From: an uncultured Veillonella sp.
GTDB taxonomy: Bacteria; Bacillota; Negativicutes; Veillonellales; Veillonellaceae
Reading direction: 5' to 3'
Assembly: GCF_938010505.1 (NCBI RefSeq)
Contig: NZ_CALLVP010000071.1
Location: 1-23,096 of the forward strand
Length of the DNA stretch: 23,096 nucleotides
The translations under genes were made by a program, and so were the position numbers. The notes below the pieces were generated by a model. That model did no database searches and was not told where the DNA came from. It saw only the letters and a list, made by a program, of their open reading frames with translations. Of this stretch, positions 6,819 through 14,650 are shown in pieces. Within the stretch, counting starts at the first letter, position 1. Each line of letters starts with the position of its first letter.

Positions 6819-7847
6819 TTAGACTTGAGCTGTATTGCGAGTCAACTCTAAGTCTTGAATCATTTGGAGATCGTCTTGAGGTGAACGACCGCCAGTAGTT
6901 AAGTAGCCACCAACCATGATACCGTTTAGGCCACCTTTTAGAGCATAAGCTTGTAAGTCTCGTAGATTTACTTCGCGGCCACCTGCAGTCCGTATCAATG
7001 CGTTTGGCAAGATGAAACGGAATACAGCGAAGGTACGTAAGATATCCAATGGACGTAAAGCTTCGTTGCTTTCAAATGGAGTCCCTTTAACAGGATTCAA
7101 AATGTTTAATGGCACGGAGTCAATATGTAAACGTTTAAGTTCGAACGCCATTTCTACGCGTTGTTCTAATGTTTCGTTGAGCCCCAGGATACCGCCAGAG
7201 CAAACACGGATGCCTGCTTTTTGCGCATTATCGATGGTAAACATTTTATCCTCGTAGGAATGAGTAGTACAAATGTCTGGGAAGTGGCTAGGTGCCGTTT
7301 CGATATTGGAGTGGTATCGAGTCACACCGACTTCTTTTAATTTGAGTGCTTGTTCGTAAGTTAACAAACCAAGAGAACAGCAGATTTCAAGGCCAATTTC
7401 GTTTTTAATGCGATCTAATACATGAATGATTTGATTAAATTCATCAGGGTTATTAGTATTACGACCACTCGTTACGATGGAAAAACGAATTGCCCCTGCT
7501 TCTTTAGCTTTACGAGCTGCATTAAGAAGGCTTTCCTCATCCATAAAAGGATACTCTTGAACGCCTGTATCATGGTGTGCAGATTGAGCACAGAACTTAC
7601 AGTTTTCAGGACATTTGCCAGATCGAGCATTAACAATGGCACATACATCCACTGAATTGTCATTGAAGTGCTGGCGAATTTTATCAGCCATAGCGAGTAA
7701 AATCATAGTATCATCGTCTGAAGTGTGAATCAGTTCGATTGCTTCTTCCTTAGTGATCTCGCCACCGTTCATAATGCGGTTTGCAATAGTAATGATTTTT
7801 TCGTATGTACCCACTTGGGATGGTTGTTGATCTATAGGCAAAGCCAT
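6819..7847 (-). CDS. bioB: Biotin synthase (radical SAM)
   Basis: A 342-residue BioB, which inserts sulfur into dethiobiotin in the last step of biotin synthesis. The radical-SAM cluster motif is C79-x3-C83-x2-C86 (GKCPENCKFCAQS). Of the four E. coli [2Fe-2S] ligands, C128, C188 and R260 correspond to C156, C216 and R286, but the Cys97 position is Ser123 (RFSIVTS). Extra cysteines stand at C157, next to C156, and at C69 and C193. This pattern fits the BioB type of strict anaerobes, which is thought to use a different auxiliary cluster. GGAGG at 7854-7858 (minus strand) sets the start. No other bio genes are adjacent. Two BirA-type operators flank the promoter, so repression by biotin is expected. 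Confidence 0.95.
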   Translation of the reverse strand: MALPIDQQPSQVGTYEKIITIANRIMNGGEITKEEAIELIHTSDDDTMILLAMADKIRQHFNDNSVDVCAIVNARSGKCPENCKFCAQSAHHDTGVQEYPFMDEESLLNAARKAKEAGAIRFSIVTSGRNTNNPDEFNQIIHVLDRIKNEIGLEICCSLGLLTYEQALKLKEVGVTRYHSNIETAPSHFPDICTTHSYEDKMFTIDNAQKAGIRVCSGGILGLNETLEQRVEMAFELKRLHIDSVPLNILNPVKGTPFESNEALRPLDILRTFAVFRFILPNALIRTAGGREVNLRDLQAYALKGGLNGIMVGGYLTTGGRSPQDDLQMIQDLELTRNTAQV

Positions 7848-7862
7848 AATAGCCTCCGGAAA

Positions 7863-7895
7863 TTGTTAACCTAATAAAAAATAATATATTGACAA
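7863..7895. promoter_or_regulatory. BirA-type operator 1 at bioB
   Basis: TTGTTAACC, 15 bases, TATTGACAA. The outer half matches the known BirA half-site TTGTTAACC exactly; the inner half is weaker. It covers the expected bioB transcription start and leader, ending near the ribosome binding site. Confidence 0.65.
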
Positions 7896-7899
7896 TTTG

Positions 7900-7928
7900 A
7901 TTGTAATCCTTCGCGCATAAATTGTCAA
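7900..7928 (-). promoter_or_regulatory. bioB promoter
   Basis: Read on the minus strand: TTGACA (plus 7923-7928), a 17-base spacer, TACAAT (plus 7900-7905). This is a near-consensus sigma-70 promoter with a start expected near 7893. Its -35 lies inside operator 2 and its start inside operator 1. Confidence 0.8.
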
Positions 7929-7952
7929 CTTAATGTATTAATTGGTTAACAA
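7922..7952. promoter_or_regulatory. BirA-type operator 2 at bioB
   Basis: TTGTCAACT, 13 bases, GGTTAACAA. The outer half GGTTAACAA is consensus and the inner half is degenerate. It overlaps the -35 of the bioB promoter and is the mirror image of operator 1, so each site has its strong half on the outside. Confidence 0.65.
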
Positions 7953-8199
7953 AATTTATATATATTATCTTAGATGGTAAGTTAGATATTGTGTTAGATG
8001 TTCTTTTGTGAAAATCATATGTGGTTATTTTATAATTTATATTTATTAATAGTTAAGAGAAGTTTAGTTTAACTATATCTTTTTTGCCCTAAATGATAGT
8101 TATTTTTAAGTTATCTTTAACGTTTTGTAGTATAATAAACTATTGTAATTACTATATATATAACTATAATAAAAGTACTAATACAAGGAGTGGATATAG
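7953..8199 (+). promoter_or_regulatory. Leader and promoter region of yhaO
   Basis: Very AT-rich spacer. A TATAAT box lies at 8131-8136 without a clear -35. An 8-bp inverted repeat, ATAGTTAA (8049-8056) with TTAACTAT (8069-8076), could bind a regulator. AAGGAG at 8185-8190 is the ribosome binding site of the next gene. No gene is seen. Confidence 0.4.
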
Positions 8200-9471
8200 A
8201 TGCAGCCATTTCGATTTATACACTGTGGTGACCTGCATTTAGGGGCACCCTTTCAATATGCTACAGGTATTAGCAATGCCGTTGATCGTGCCGTGAGTGA
8301 AGCTACCTATGTAGCCTTAGATGAAATTGTTGATACTGCTATTGCGGAACATGTTCATGCTGTCGTGATAGCTGGTGATATTTATAATAGCGAAGACCAT
8401 AATTTAGAGGCTCAAGTTCGTTTTGTGCGCGCCATGTATCGCTTGGCAGAGCATCGTATTGCGGTCTATATGGTGCAAGGTAATCATGATCCTGCTGAAA
8501 GCTGGAAAGCACAACTACAGATGCCAGATAATGTATATGTATTTTCTAGCGAACAAGTGCAGCGCTTTCCGCTCATCGTTAACAATATAGAAATTGGTGG
8601 CGTATACGGCATTAGCTGTGGTCATGGTAATGAAAGTGACAATTATGCCCGCCAATACCGAGCTTTTGAGCGGGATGAGTTTTCTCTTGCTGTTATGCAT
8701 GGAAGCGTGGGCTCTAGTGTAGGTTCTGAAAATCACAATGTAACAGGACCTTGCAACTTAACTGATTTAGTTGAGGCCGCTATGGATTACTGGGCATTAG
8801 GTCATATTCATAAATCTCAAGTTCTTAGCGAGGAACCTCTCGTTGTGTATGCAGGGAATCCGCAAGGCTTGCATCGTAAAGAAACTGGTCCGAAGGGATG
8901 CTATCTTGTGAATGTATCTCACAATGGACATTGTAAACCGAGATTTATCGAAACAAGCGCCATTCGATTTGAGGAAATCAAGATTGATATTGTAGGCATG
9001 CAAAATGAAACAGATTTTTTGGAGATTTTGCGTCGTAAAAAAGATAATCTACGCAAGCAACATAAGAAAAATATTTTGTTATCCATCGTTTTAGCCGGCA
9101 CGGGACCGCTACATCGCCTATGTACTCAAGAGGGCATTCGGAATTTATGGTTACAAGAGTCTCAAAATGAAGAGAAAAGCAAATCTATCTTCGTTATGCC
9201 TTACCGCATCATTTCTAATACTCGACCTAGCATTAACTTAGCTGAGCGACGTTTGTTAACAGATGTAGTAGGTGATTACTTGCGTGCTTATGACGATATG
9301 GTAGATGGAGATGCGGTACAGACTGCTCGCCAAATAATGACCGAACGTCCTGAATTTAAGCGCTTAGGTGTATATGCCGATTTATTGAGTGATGAATTAT
9401 TACAACGCGCTTTGAAACGTTGTGAAATTGAAGGTGTTACAGTATTGATGGGGGCTAGTGATGAACATTAA
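8200..9471 (+). CDS. yhaO: SbcD/YhaO-like DNA repair exonuclease (metallophosphoesterase)
   Basis: A 423-residue calcineurin-like phosphoesterase. The family motifs are in order: D11-x-H13 (GDLHLG), D60 (AGDIYN), GNHD at residues 94-97, H167 (VMHG) and G-H202-I-H204. Together they hold two Mn2+ or Mg2+ ions for DNA phosphodiester cleavage. The C-terminal third (after about residue 260) lacks these motifs and, as in SbcD/Mre11 relatives, probably contacts the partner ATPase. The next gene overlaps it by 11 bases and encodes that ATPase, an arrangement like Bacillus subtilis yhaO-yhaN, and the lengths fit. AAGGAG, 9 bases before the ATG, supports the start. The expected role is processing of DNA ends or hairpins. 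Confidence 0.85.
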   Translation: MQPFRFIHCGDLHLGAPFQYATGISNAVDRAVSEATYVALDEIVDTAIAEHVHAVVIAGDIYNSEDHNLEAQVRFVRAMYRLAEHRIAVYMVQGNHDPAESWKAQLQMPDNVYVFSSEQVQRFPLIVNNIEIGGVYGISCGHGNESDNYARQYRAFERDEFSLAVMHGSVGSSVGSENHNVTGPCNLTDLVEAAMDYWALGHIHKSQVLSEEPLVVYAGNPQGLHRKETGPKGCYLVNVSHNGHCKPRFIETSAIRFEEIKIDIVGMQNETDFLEILRRKKDNLRKQHKKNILLSIVLAGTGPLHRLCTQEGIRNLWLQESQNEEKSKSIFVMPYRIISNTRPSINLAERRLLTDVVGDYLRAYDDMVDGDAVQTARQIMTERPEFKRLGVYADLLSDELLQRALKRCEIEGVTVLMGASDEH

Positions 9472-12343
9472 ACGCATACGATTTGATGAATTTGGCCCGT
9501 ATCACAACTGGTCTTTCACTACGGGGGATAATGGGGTTCAACTTATGTATGGCCCCAATGAAAGTGGTAAAACCTCCTTGCTCGAAGGGATGCGTACCTT
9601 ATTGTTCGGTGGCATTCATAAGGCATATAGTCCTATGACGGGTGCCCTTGATGTAGAGCGTAATGGTGAAAGCTACTACATCGGGCGTAAGGGTAAACAG
9701 TTAGATTTTTATAGTCCTGGAAATCCTGCCATCCATGAAGAGCCAGCACAATATTGGTGGCATGGTATCGATAAAAAGACATACAACCGCATATTTGCAT
9801 TGACGCTCCAAGACTTACAAGGTCTCGATGTGTTGCAAGAGGTAGAGGTTCGCTCTCGATTCTTTGGCGCTGAAGGGGGCGAGCACTTAGGTGCTGTTGT
9901 TAAAGATGTTGAAAAAGGGGCTACAGATTTACTTGTAGCATCCTCAAACGGTAAACGTCGCATCAATGTATTGATGGATGAGCTCAAGGAAAATCGCCAA
10001 AAGCTGAGTCAGTTGGCGGAGCATGAAGCGCAATATGTGGAATTACAAACCGTCTTTCACAGTACAGAGCAAACCGAAATGGAATTGCAAAATCAGTTGA
10101 AAGAATGGAAGGAATACCGGGATGGCATAGATGTAGTATTGCGTGCGTGGGATACGTATCGCCGCAGTGAAGAGGCGCGTATGCACATGCAGCAGTACAA
10201 TAGTGAACTCGACTTGAGCCGTGATGAGTTCCTCGGTATCGATGAAGAGATCAAACGAGCTCAGGACAATATGCAATTATGGCAGGAAAAGGAAGCGGCG
10301 TTGATGCCAGCAAACTTTAGCCCTGACAGTCCGTTTGGTACGTATGGTCAAGACATTGAAGACCTCATTCAACAAGGTGCCAAATGGGAGCAATTACGCC
10401 GTGAGTGTGAAGAAGGGGATGCCTATATCCATAAGGTTAGAGAACAATTGGAATTCTCTCGTACCTTACATTCTGCGTGGCGTCATGATGAGCCGATGGC
10501 GGACGATATCAACTGGTTTGATGGAGAGCGATTGGCAAGTCGTTTGCGCACTGCGAAAGATCAACTTTTACATTGGCAAGATCGAAAGCCTGCGGAGGCT
10601 TCTGATGAGTTGCCAATGGCGAACCTTGAAGGTGCGTCTCTGCCTAACTTTAGTGAAGAAGCTTTGGCTAAAAAAGAGCATTTGGAACGTGAATTAGACC
10701 GTATCTTAATGGATATGGATCGAGTAGAGGATAAGCGCGACAGCTATGGTACAGATGTACAGCCTACTAATTTACCTAAATGGTTACAGCGTATTAGCGG
10801 TATCGGCACCGTTATAGGTGTGTTGGTAGTGTTAGCAGGCCTTTTGGTTCTTGAATCCGTACTTTACACTATTGGTGGTTTTATCTTATTGATTCTGTTT
10901 ATGGCGCTTTTCTGGTACGCTACTTGGAGAGCTCATAATGGTAACGCGGATGTATCTAAATTGAACTACGAGTTACAGATTCTTTCTTCTCGTAAATCTG
11001 ATATAGAGCATCAACTAGAGGCTTTGATTAATGCTGCCACCCCTGTGGCAAGTTCTGTACCATCCTTAGATGGGGTGGCACATCTTGAACGTTGGATTCA
11101 AGAAGGGCATACATTACAAGGTATTTACGATGAAGCCCTCGCAGCGTGGCAAAATTGGCTGCCTCAAGGGGCGGCTAAGAGCCTTAACGAAGATGATTTC
11201 TTCGGCCTAAAACAAGAGTATGATCAATATCATGAACAGTTACGTACTATTGAAGGTTATGAAAAACGCTTAGTAGAGCATAAAGAGGGGTTGCGCGTTA
11301 TCGAAGATCAAGCGATGACCTTGTGGTATAACCTTGGTGTAGAGGCGCCAGTATCTCCAACAGAGCTAAAACGCATTTATAACCAATATAAAAACTTTCA
11401 GCAAAACAAAATCGTATGGGAACAAAAGGAAGCACAACGTAAAAGCTTCCGCAACGAATACGATAATTGGCATCGCAAGGAAAAAGAACTACTCCTTCGC
11501 CAAAAAGAATTGCTTCATAAAGCTGGTATGGAAAGCTCTAACGAGTATCGTCAACATCTTATCGATGAGGACCAATACAAACAGTGGCAAACCATCTATA
11601 AACAAAGTCAGGTGCAGCTCGATTTATTAGCTCCTGATGCGGAGAATAAAGACTTGTTCTATCGTCGTTTGCGAGAAGGTAATAAAGATAACTGGCTAGA
11701 TGAATTGGCTCACTCCGAGCGTGAAATGGCATCTATTGAAGATAAGTTGGCTACCTTGTACGAACGTCGTGGTCAAATTGTAGAAGCCATGCGGACGCTT
11801 GGCTCTGACCAAGAACAACATAAAATGTTGCAAGAACGCGAAGCTTTACGAAATGAATTAGAGTCTGCACTCGAAGATTGGGCCACACAAGTGTTGATAG
11901 GCTATTGTATGGATAAGGCTCAACAATCATATGAACAAGAAAAGCAACCTCATATGTTAGAACTTGCGTCTTCTTATGTAGAACGCCTAACTGGAGGCTT
12001 GTACACGCTAGATATCCTCGGTATCAACAAAGGAGTAGCGCTTATCAACAACAATGGGGAACGATTAGAACTTAAATTCTGGTCTAGTGGCTTAGCTGAT
12101 CAAGTGTACTTGTCATTGCGACTCGCCCTAGCGAAGGTATTCTCTTATCAAGTGGAGTCCTTGCCGATTATCTTGGACGATATTCTTGTGCGCTTTGACG
12201 AAAACCGTCAGCGTAGTGCTTTAGAACTATTGGCTGAGCTTGGGAAAAATCAACAGATTTGGCTCTTTACTTGTCAACGCTCCGTATATGATATGGCTCA
12301 ATCCATTATGGGTATCGATTGCCATAGATTGAGTCGTAGTTGA
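9461..12343 (+). CDS. yhaN: YhaN-like SMC/Rad50-type ATPase with central membrane segment
   Basis: A 960-residue protein with split ATPase halves. The N-terminal Walker A is GPNESGKTS (residues 31-39). An ABC signature-like SSGLADQVYLSLR begins at 875, and the Walker B LPIILDDIL is at 901-909 followed by RFDEN. Long charged, heptad-like stretches (about 160-440 and 500-830) predict coiled coil. Two hydrophobic segments (about 448-464 and 467-487) in the middle predict a membrane hairpin, which also distinguishes B. subtilis YhaN from soluble SbcC. It should form the ATP-driven clamp for the YhaO-like nuclease, possibly at the membrane. I chose the ATG at 9461; a GTG at 9458 directly before it is equally possible. 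The 11-base overlap suggests translational coupling. Confidence 0.85.
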   Translation: MNIKRIRFDEFGPYHNWSFTTGDNGVQLMYGPNESGKTSLLEGMRTLLFGGIHKAYSPMTGALDVERNGESYYIGRKGKQLDFYSPGNPAIHEEPAQYWWHGIDKKTYNRIFALTLQDLQGLDVLQEVEVRSRFFGAEGGEHLGAVVKDVEKGATDLLVASSNGKRRINVLMDELKENRQKLSQLAEHEAQYVELQTVFHSTEQTEMELQNQLKEWKEYRDGIDVVLRAWDTYRRSEEARMHMQQYNSELDLSRDEFLGIDEEIKRAQDNMQLWQEKEAALMPANFSPDSPFGTYGQDIEDLIQQGAKWEQLRRECEEGDAYIHKVREQLEFSRTLHSAWRHDEPMADDINWFDGERLASRLRTAKDQLLHWQDRKPAEASDELPMANLEGASLPNFSEEALAKKEHLERELDRILMDMDRVEDKRDSYGTDVQPTNLPKWLQRISGIGTVIGVLVVLAGLLVLESVLYTIGGFILLILFMALFWYATWRAHNGNADVSKLNYELQILSSRKSDIEHQLEALINAATPVASSVPSLDGVAHLERWIQEGHTLQGIYDEALAAWQNWLPQGAAKSLNEDDFFGLKQEYDQYHEQLRTIEGYEKRLVEHKEGLRVIEDQAMTLWYNLGVEAPVSPTELKRIYNQYKNFQQNKIVWEQKEAQRKSFRNEYDNWHRKEKELLLRQKELLHKAGMESSNEYRQHLIDEDQYKQWQTIYKQSQVQLDLLAPDAENKDLFYRRLREGNKDNWLDELAHSEREMASIEDKLATLYERRGQIVEAMRTLGSDQEQHKMLQEREALRNELESALEDWATQVLIGYCMDKAQQSYEQEKQPHMLELASSYVERLTGGLYTLDILGINKGVALINNNGERLELKFWSSGLADQVYLSLRLALAKVFSYQVESLPIILDDILVRFDENRQRSALELLAELGKNQQIWLFTCQRSVYDMAQSIMGIDCHRLSRS

Positions 12344-12358
12344 ATGAATTTCAGACTG

Positions 12359-12460
12359 GAATTAAAGACTTAGTCAAATTAAAGTAGTGATTACATTACA
12401 GTACTAGTAAATTTAACGACATACTTGAATTAAAGTCTTAGTTTAATCAAAGTGGTAATG
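12359..12460 (+). repeat. Two imperfect 34-bp direct repeats
   Basis: Copies at 12359-12392 and 12427-12460 match at 27 of 34 positions by eye; both start GAATTAAAG and continue CTTAGT. They are 68 bases apart, in the spacer between yhaN and the heme genes. Function unknown. Confidence 0.5.
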
Positions 12461-12464
12461 AAAT

Positions 12465-12504
12465 AATAATCCCTGTGGAGGCATATGCTTTCACAGGGAT
12501 TATT
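12465..12504. terminator. Hairpin between yhaN and hemE
   Basis: A perfect 13-bp stem, AATAATCCCTGTG (12465-12477) with CACAGGGATTATT (12492-12504), encloses a 14-base loop that contains GCATATGC. The T-run is poor, so it may be a weak terminator or an mRNA 3'-end stabiliser for yhaON. Confidence 0.55.
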
Positions 12505-12527
12505 AAAGAATAAATAATGTAAGTGAT

Positions 12528-12573
12528 TGTAACTAAAGTAACTGTTTTAGTTACACAAGTGTGTTAGTATACA
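12528..12573 (+). promoter_or_regulatory. hemE promoter with candidate operator
   Basis: A perfect 10-bp inverted repeat, TGTAACTAAA (12528-12537) with TTTAGTTACA (12546-12555), spacer 8. It lies across the -35 position of a promoter whose -10 is TATACA (12568-12573). There is no recognisable -35, which suggests regulation by a bound protein. Transcription would start near 12580. Confidence 0.5.
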
Positions 12574-12597
12574 TTTAGAATGAAAGGGGTTGGGTAC

Positions 12598-13641
12598 TTG
12601 AACACAGCATATTTGGACATGATCCAAGGAAAGAACCCTGGTGTGACGCCTGTATGGTATATGCGACAAGCTGGTCGTAGCCAAGCGGAATACCGCAAAA
12701 TCAAAGAAAAATATACTTTATTTGAAATTACAAAAGAACCTGAGCTATGTGCTCGCGTTACGGAATTACCTGTTAAGGAATACGGTGTCGATGCGGCTAT
12801 TCTCTACAAAGATATTATGAGCCCAATGGTGGCTATGAATGTAAATGTAGAGCTCAAGGCTGGTGTGGGGCCTGTGTTTAGCACGCCTATCCGCTCTATG
12901 GCTGATGTGGATAAATTAGAAACCTTTGATCCTACAAAGGTAGATTATATTGCGAAAACGATTACATTATTAACCTCTGGTATGCTCGACGTGCCGCTCA
13001 TTGGTTTCTGCGGGGCACCGTTTACTATTGCGTCCTACCTTATCGAAGGGGGTCCAACGAAGAATTACAATAAGACTCGCGGTATGCTCATCGGTGCTCC
13101 AGATATGTGGAATGCATTGATGACAAAACTAGCGGACATGTCCATTGCGTACTTGTCCATGCAAGCCGAAGCGGGTGCTAATGCACTTCAAATCTTTGAC
13201 TCTTGGGTAGGTGCTGTTAATGCAGATCAGTATAAACAAGGGATTTACCCTCATATGGAGCGGATTATAAAGACTGTGAAAGCTAAATATCCTCATTTGC
13301 CAATGGCCATGAATGGTGTTGGTACGGATCATTTGGTGTCTATTTGGTCTCACTTGCCTTTAGATGTCATTGCCCTTGATTGGCGTAGTTCCATCGTTAT
13401 GGCAAACGAGCGTGGCGTAACACAAACGGTACAAGGTAACTTGGATCCGGCGTATTTGTTCGGAGACGAAAAAATATTGGCCCGTGAAGTGGATCGCATC
13501 TTGCTCGACGGCGTTCGCTATGGGCGCCATATCTTTAATTTAGGTCATGGCGTATTCCCAGAGGCAGATCCTCAAAAACTCCATTGGCTAACGGACTATG
13601 TGCATGAACGTAGTCGTGAGATTTGGGCTCAAGAGAGGTAA
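12598..13641 (+). CDS. hemE: Uroporphyrinogen III decarboxylase
   Basis: HemE converts uroporphyrinogen III to coproporphyrinogen III in the cytoplasm. Both family signatures are present: PVWYMRQAGR at residues 18-27 and GFCGAPFTIASYLIEGG from residue 136. A conserved aspartate sits in LYKDIMSP, and FNLGHGVFPEADP is near the C-terminus. I start at TTG 12598 (347 residues). AAAGGGG at 12583-12589 is 8 bases upstream, the protein then begins like other HemE proteins, and the ATG at 12580 coincides with the predicted transcription start and has no ribosome binding site. It is the first gene of a tight hemE-hemH-hemY operon; the stop is 4 bases before the hemH start. Confidence 0.95.
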   Translation: MNTAYLDMIQGKNPGVTPVWYMRQAGRSQAEYRKIKEKYTLFEITKEPELCARVTELPVKEYGVDAAILYKDIMSPMVAMNVNVELKAGVGPVFSTPIRSMADVDKLETFDPTKVDYIAKTITLLTSGMLDVPLIGFCGAPFTIASYLIEGGPTKNYNKTRGMLIGAPDMWNALMTKLADMSIAYLSMQAEAGANALQIFDSWVGAVNADQYKQGIYPHMERIIKTVKAKYPHLPMAMNGVGTDHLVSIWSHLPLDVIALDWRSSIVMANERGVTQTVQGNLDPAYLFGDEKILAREVDRILLDGVRYGRHIFNLGHGVFPEADPQKLHWLTDYVHERSREIWAQER

Positions 13642-13645
13642 ATTA

Positions 13646-14650
13646 GTGAAAGTAGAAAAAAAGGGATTATTATTCCTGTCTTATGGTAGCCCTTTAAGTA
13701 AGGATGATTTAGTACCCTATATGACGAGCATTCGTCGTGGCCGTGTACCAACGGAAGCAGAGCTTACAAATCTCACTAATCGTTATGATACAATCGGTCA
13801 ATGGGAAAATATTGAGCTCCAAACTATGGCAGAGTGCCAATATAAAGCCTTGCTTACTCTGTTGCCAACTATGCCTTCCGCTATTGGTTTTTTACACATG
13901 AAACCATCCATTGCAGATGCGGTTGACTCCTTAGTCCAGCAAGGAGTGGAGCATATTATGGCTATTGTAACAGCTCCATTCTTCACCGCTCTTGGTACTG
14001 GAGCTTATGAAAAACAAGTGCAAGCAGCCATTTCAAACCATGATAATGTGACATTCGACTTTATCCGTTCCTGGTGGAATCAACCAACTTTCAAGGAATA
14101 CTGGGTAAAAGCAATTTCAAAGTGTGTGAATAATGATACATCAGAATGTGTAGATAGTATTAACGCTGATTGTGTGAAAAGTGTTAAATCAGTGTGTGTA
14201 GATAGTGCTAAAGCAGAGTGCGCAGTCGTAGATGCGGACGGTAAAAATGTGTTCGTTATTTTTAGTGCTCACAGTATACCTCTTATCAATAATCATGGTG
14301 GCGATTCGTACGCGTTAGCTTTAGAGGAAAGCGCTAAAGAGATTGCTGAATATTGTAAATTACCGAACTGGACTGTGGCATGGCAAAGTGCGGCTCCTCA
14401 TGGCCAATGGTTGGGTCCTACTGTAGAGGATGCAATCAATGAAGCTTTACAAACTGGTGCTACTCGCATTGCTTTTGTACCATTTGGATTTGTAAGCAAT
14501 CACGTTGAGGTACTGTACGATAATGATGTGGAGTGTAAAGAACTCGTTGAAGCAAAGGGCGCAACATATATGCGTGCACCCATGCCAAATTGTAATGAAA
14601 CATTTTTACAAGCAATGGCGAGTGCAATAATAGAAAGGATTCATTCGTGA
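13646..14650 (+). CDS. hemH: Ferrochelatase (coproporphyrin ferrochelatase type) with Cys-repeat insert
   Basis: A 334-residue HemH/CpfC, which inserts Fe2+ into the porphyrin. Next to a CgoX-like oxidase and HemQ, the substrate should be coproporphyrin III. The catalytic histidine is H209 (FSAHSIP) and the conserved glutamate E288 (SNHVEVLYD). I start at GTG 13646; AGAGAGG at 13632-13638 lies 7 bases upstream. The upstream ATG at 13598 would overlap hemE by 44 bases without need. Residues about 158-200 are an insertion between the YW helix and the strand before H209. It contains five cysteines exactly eight residues apart (C160, C168, C176, C184, C192). Usual family members have about 310 residues and a short loop here. 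The stop overlaps the next start. Confidence 0.92.
   Translation: MKVEKKGLLFLSYGSPLSKDDLVPYMTSIRRGRVPTEAELTNLTNRYDTIGQWENIELQTMAECQYKALLTLLPTMPSAIGFLHMKPSIADAVDSLVQQGVEHIMAIVTAPFFTALGTGAYEKQVQAAISNHDNVTFDFIRSWWNQPTFKEYWVKAISKCVNNDTSECVDSINADCVKSVKSVCVDSAKAECAVVDADGKNVFVIFSAHSIPLINNHGGDSYALALEESAKEIAEYCKLPNWTVAWQSAAPHGQWLGPTVEDAINEALQTGATRIAFVPFGFVSNHVEVLYDNDVECKELVEAKGATYMRAPMPNCNETFLQAMASAIIERIHS
14123..14218 (+). repeat. Four tandem 24-bp units inside hemH
   Basis: Units begin at 14123, 14147, 14171 and 14195, each starting TGTGTG or TGTGTA. They encode CVNNDTSE, CVDSINAD, CVKSVKSV and CVDSAKAE. A fifth cysteine codon at 14219 keeps the phase, but the rest of that unit has diverged. Confidence 0.85.

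Noticed and set aside
14123..14242. The hemH 24-bp repeats as a CRISPR or mobile repeat
   Set aside because: The units are contiguous, without spacers, in frame, and kept as codons of one protein.
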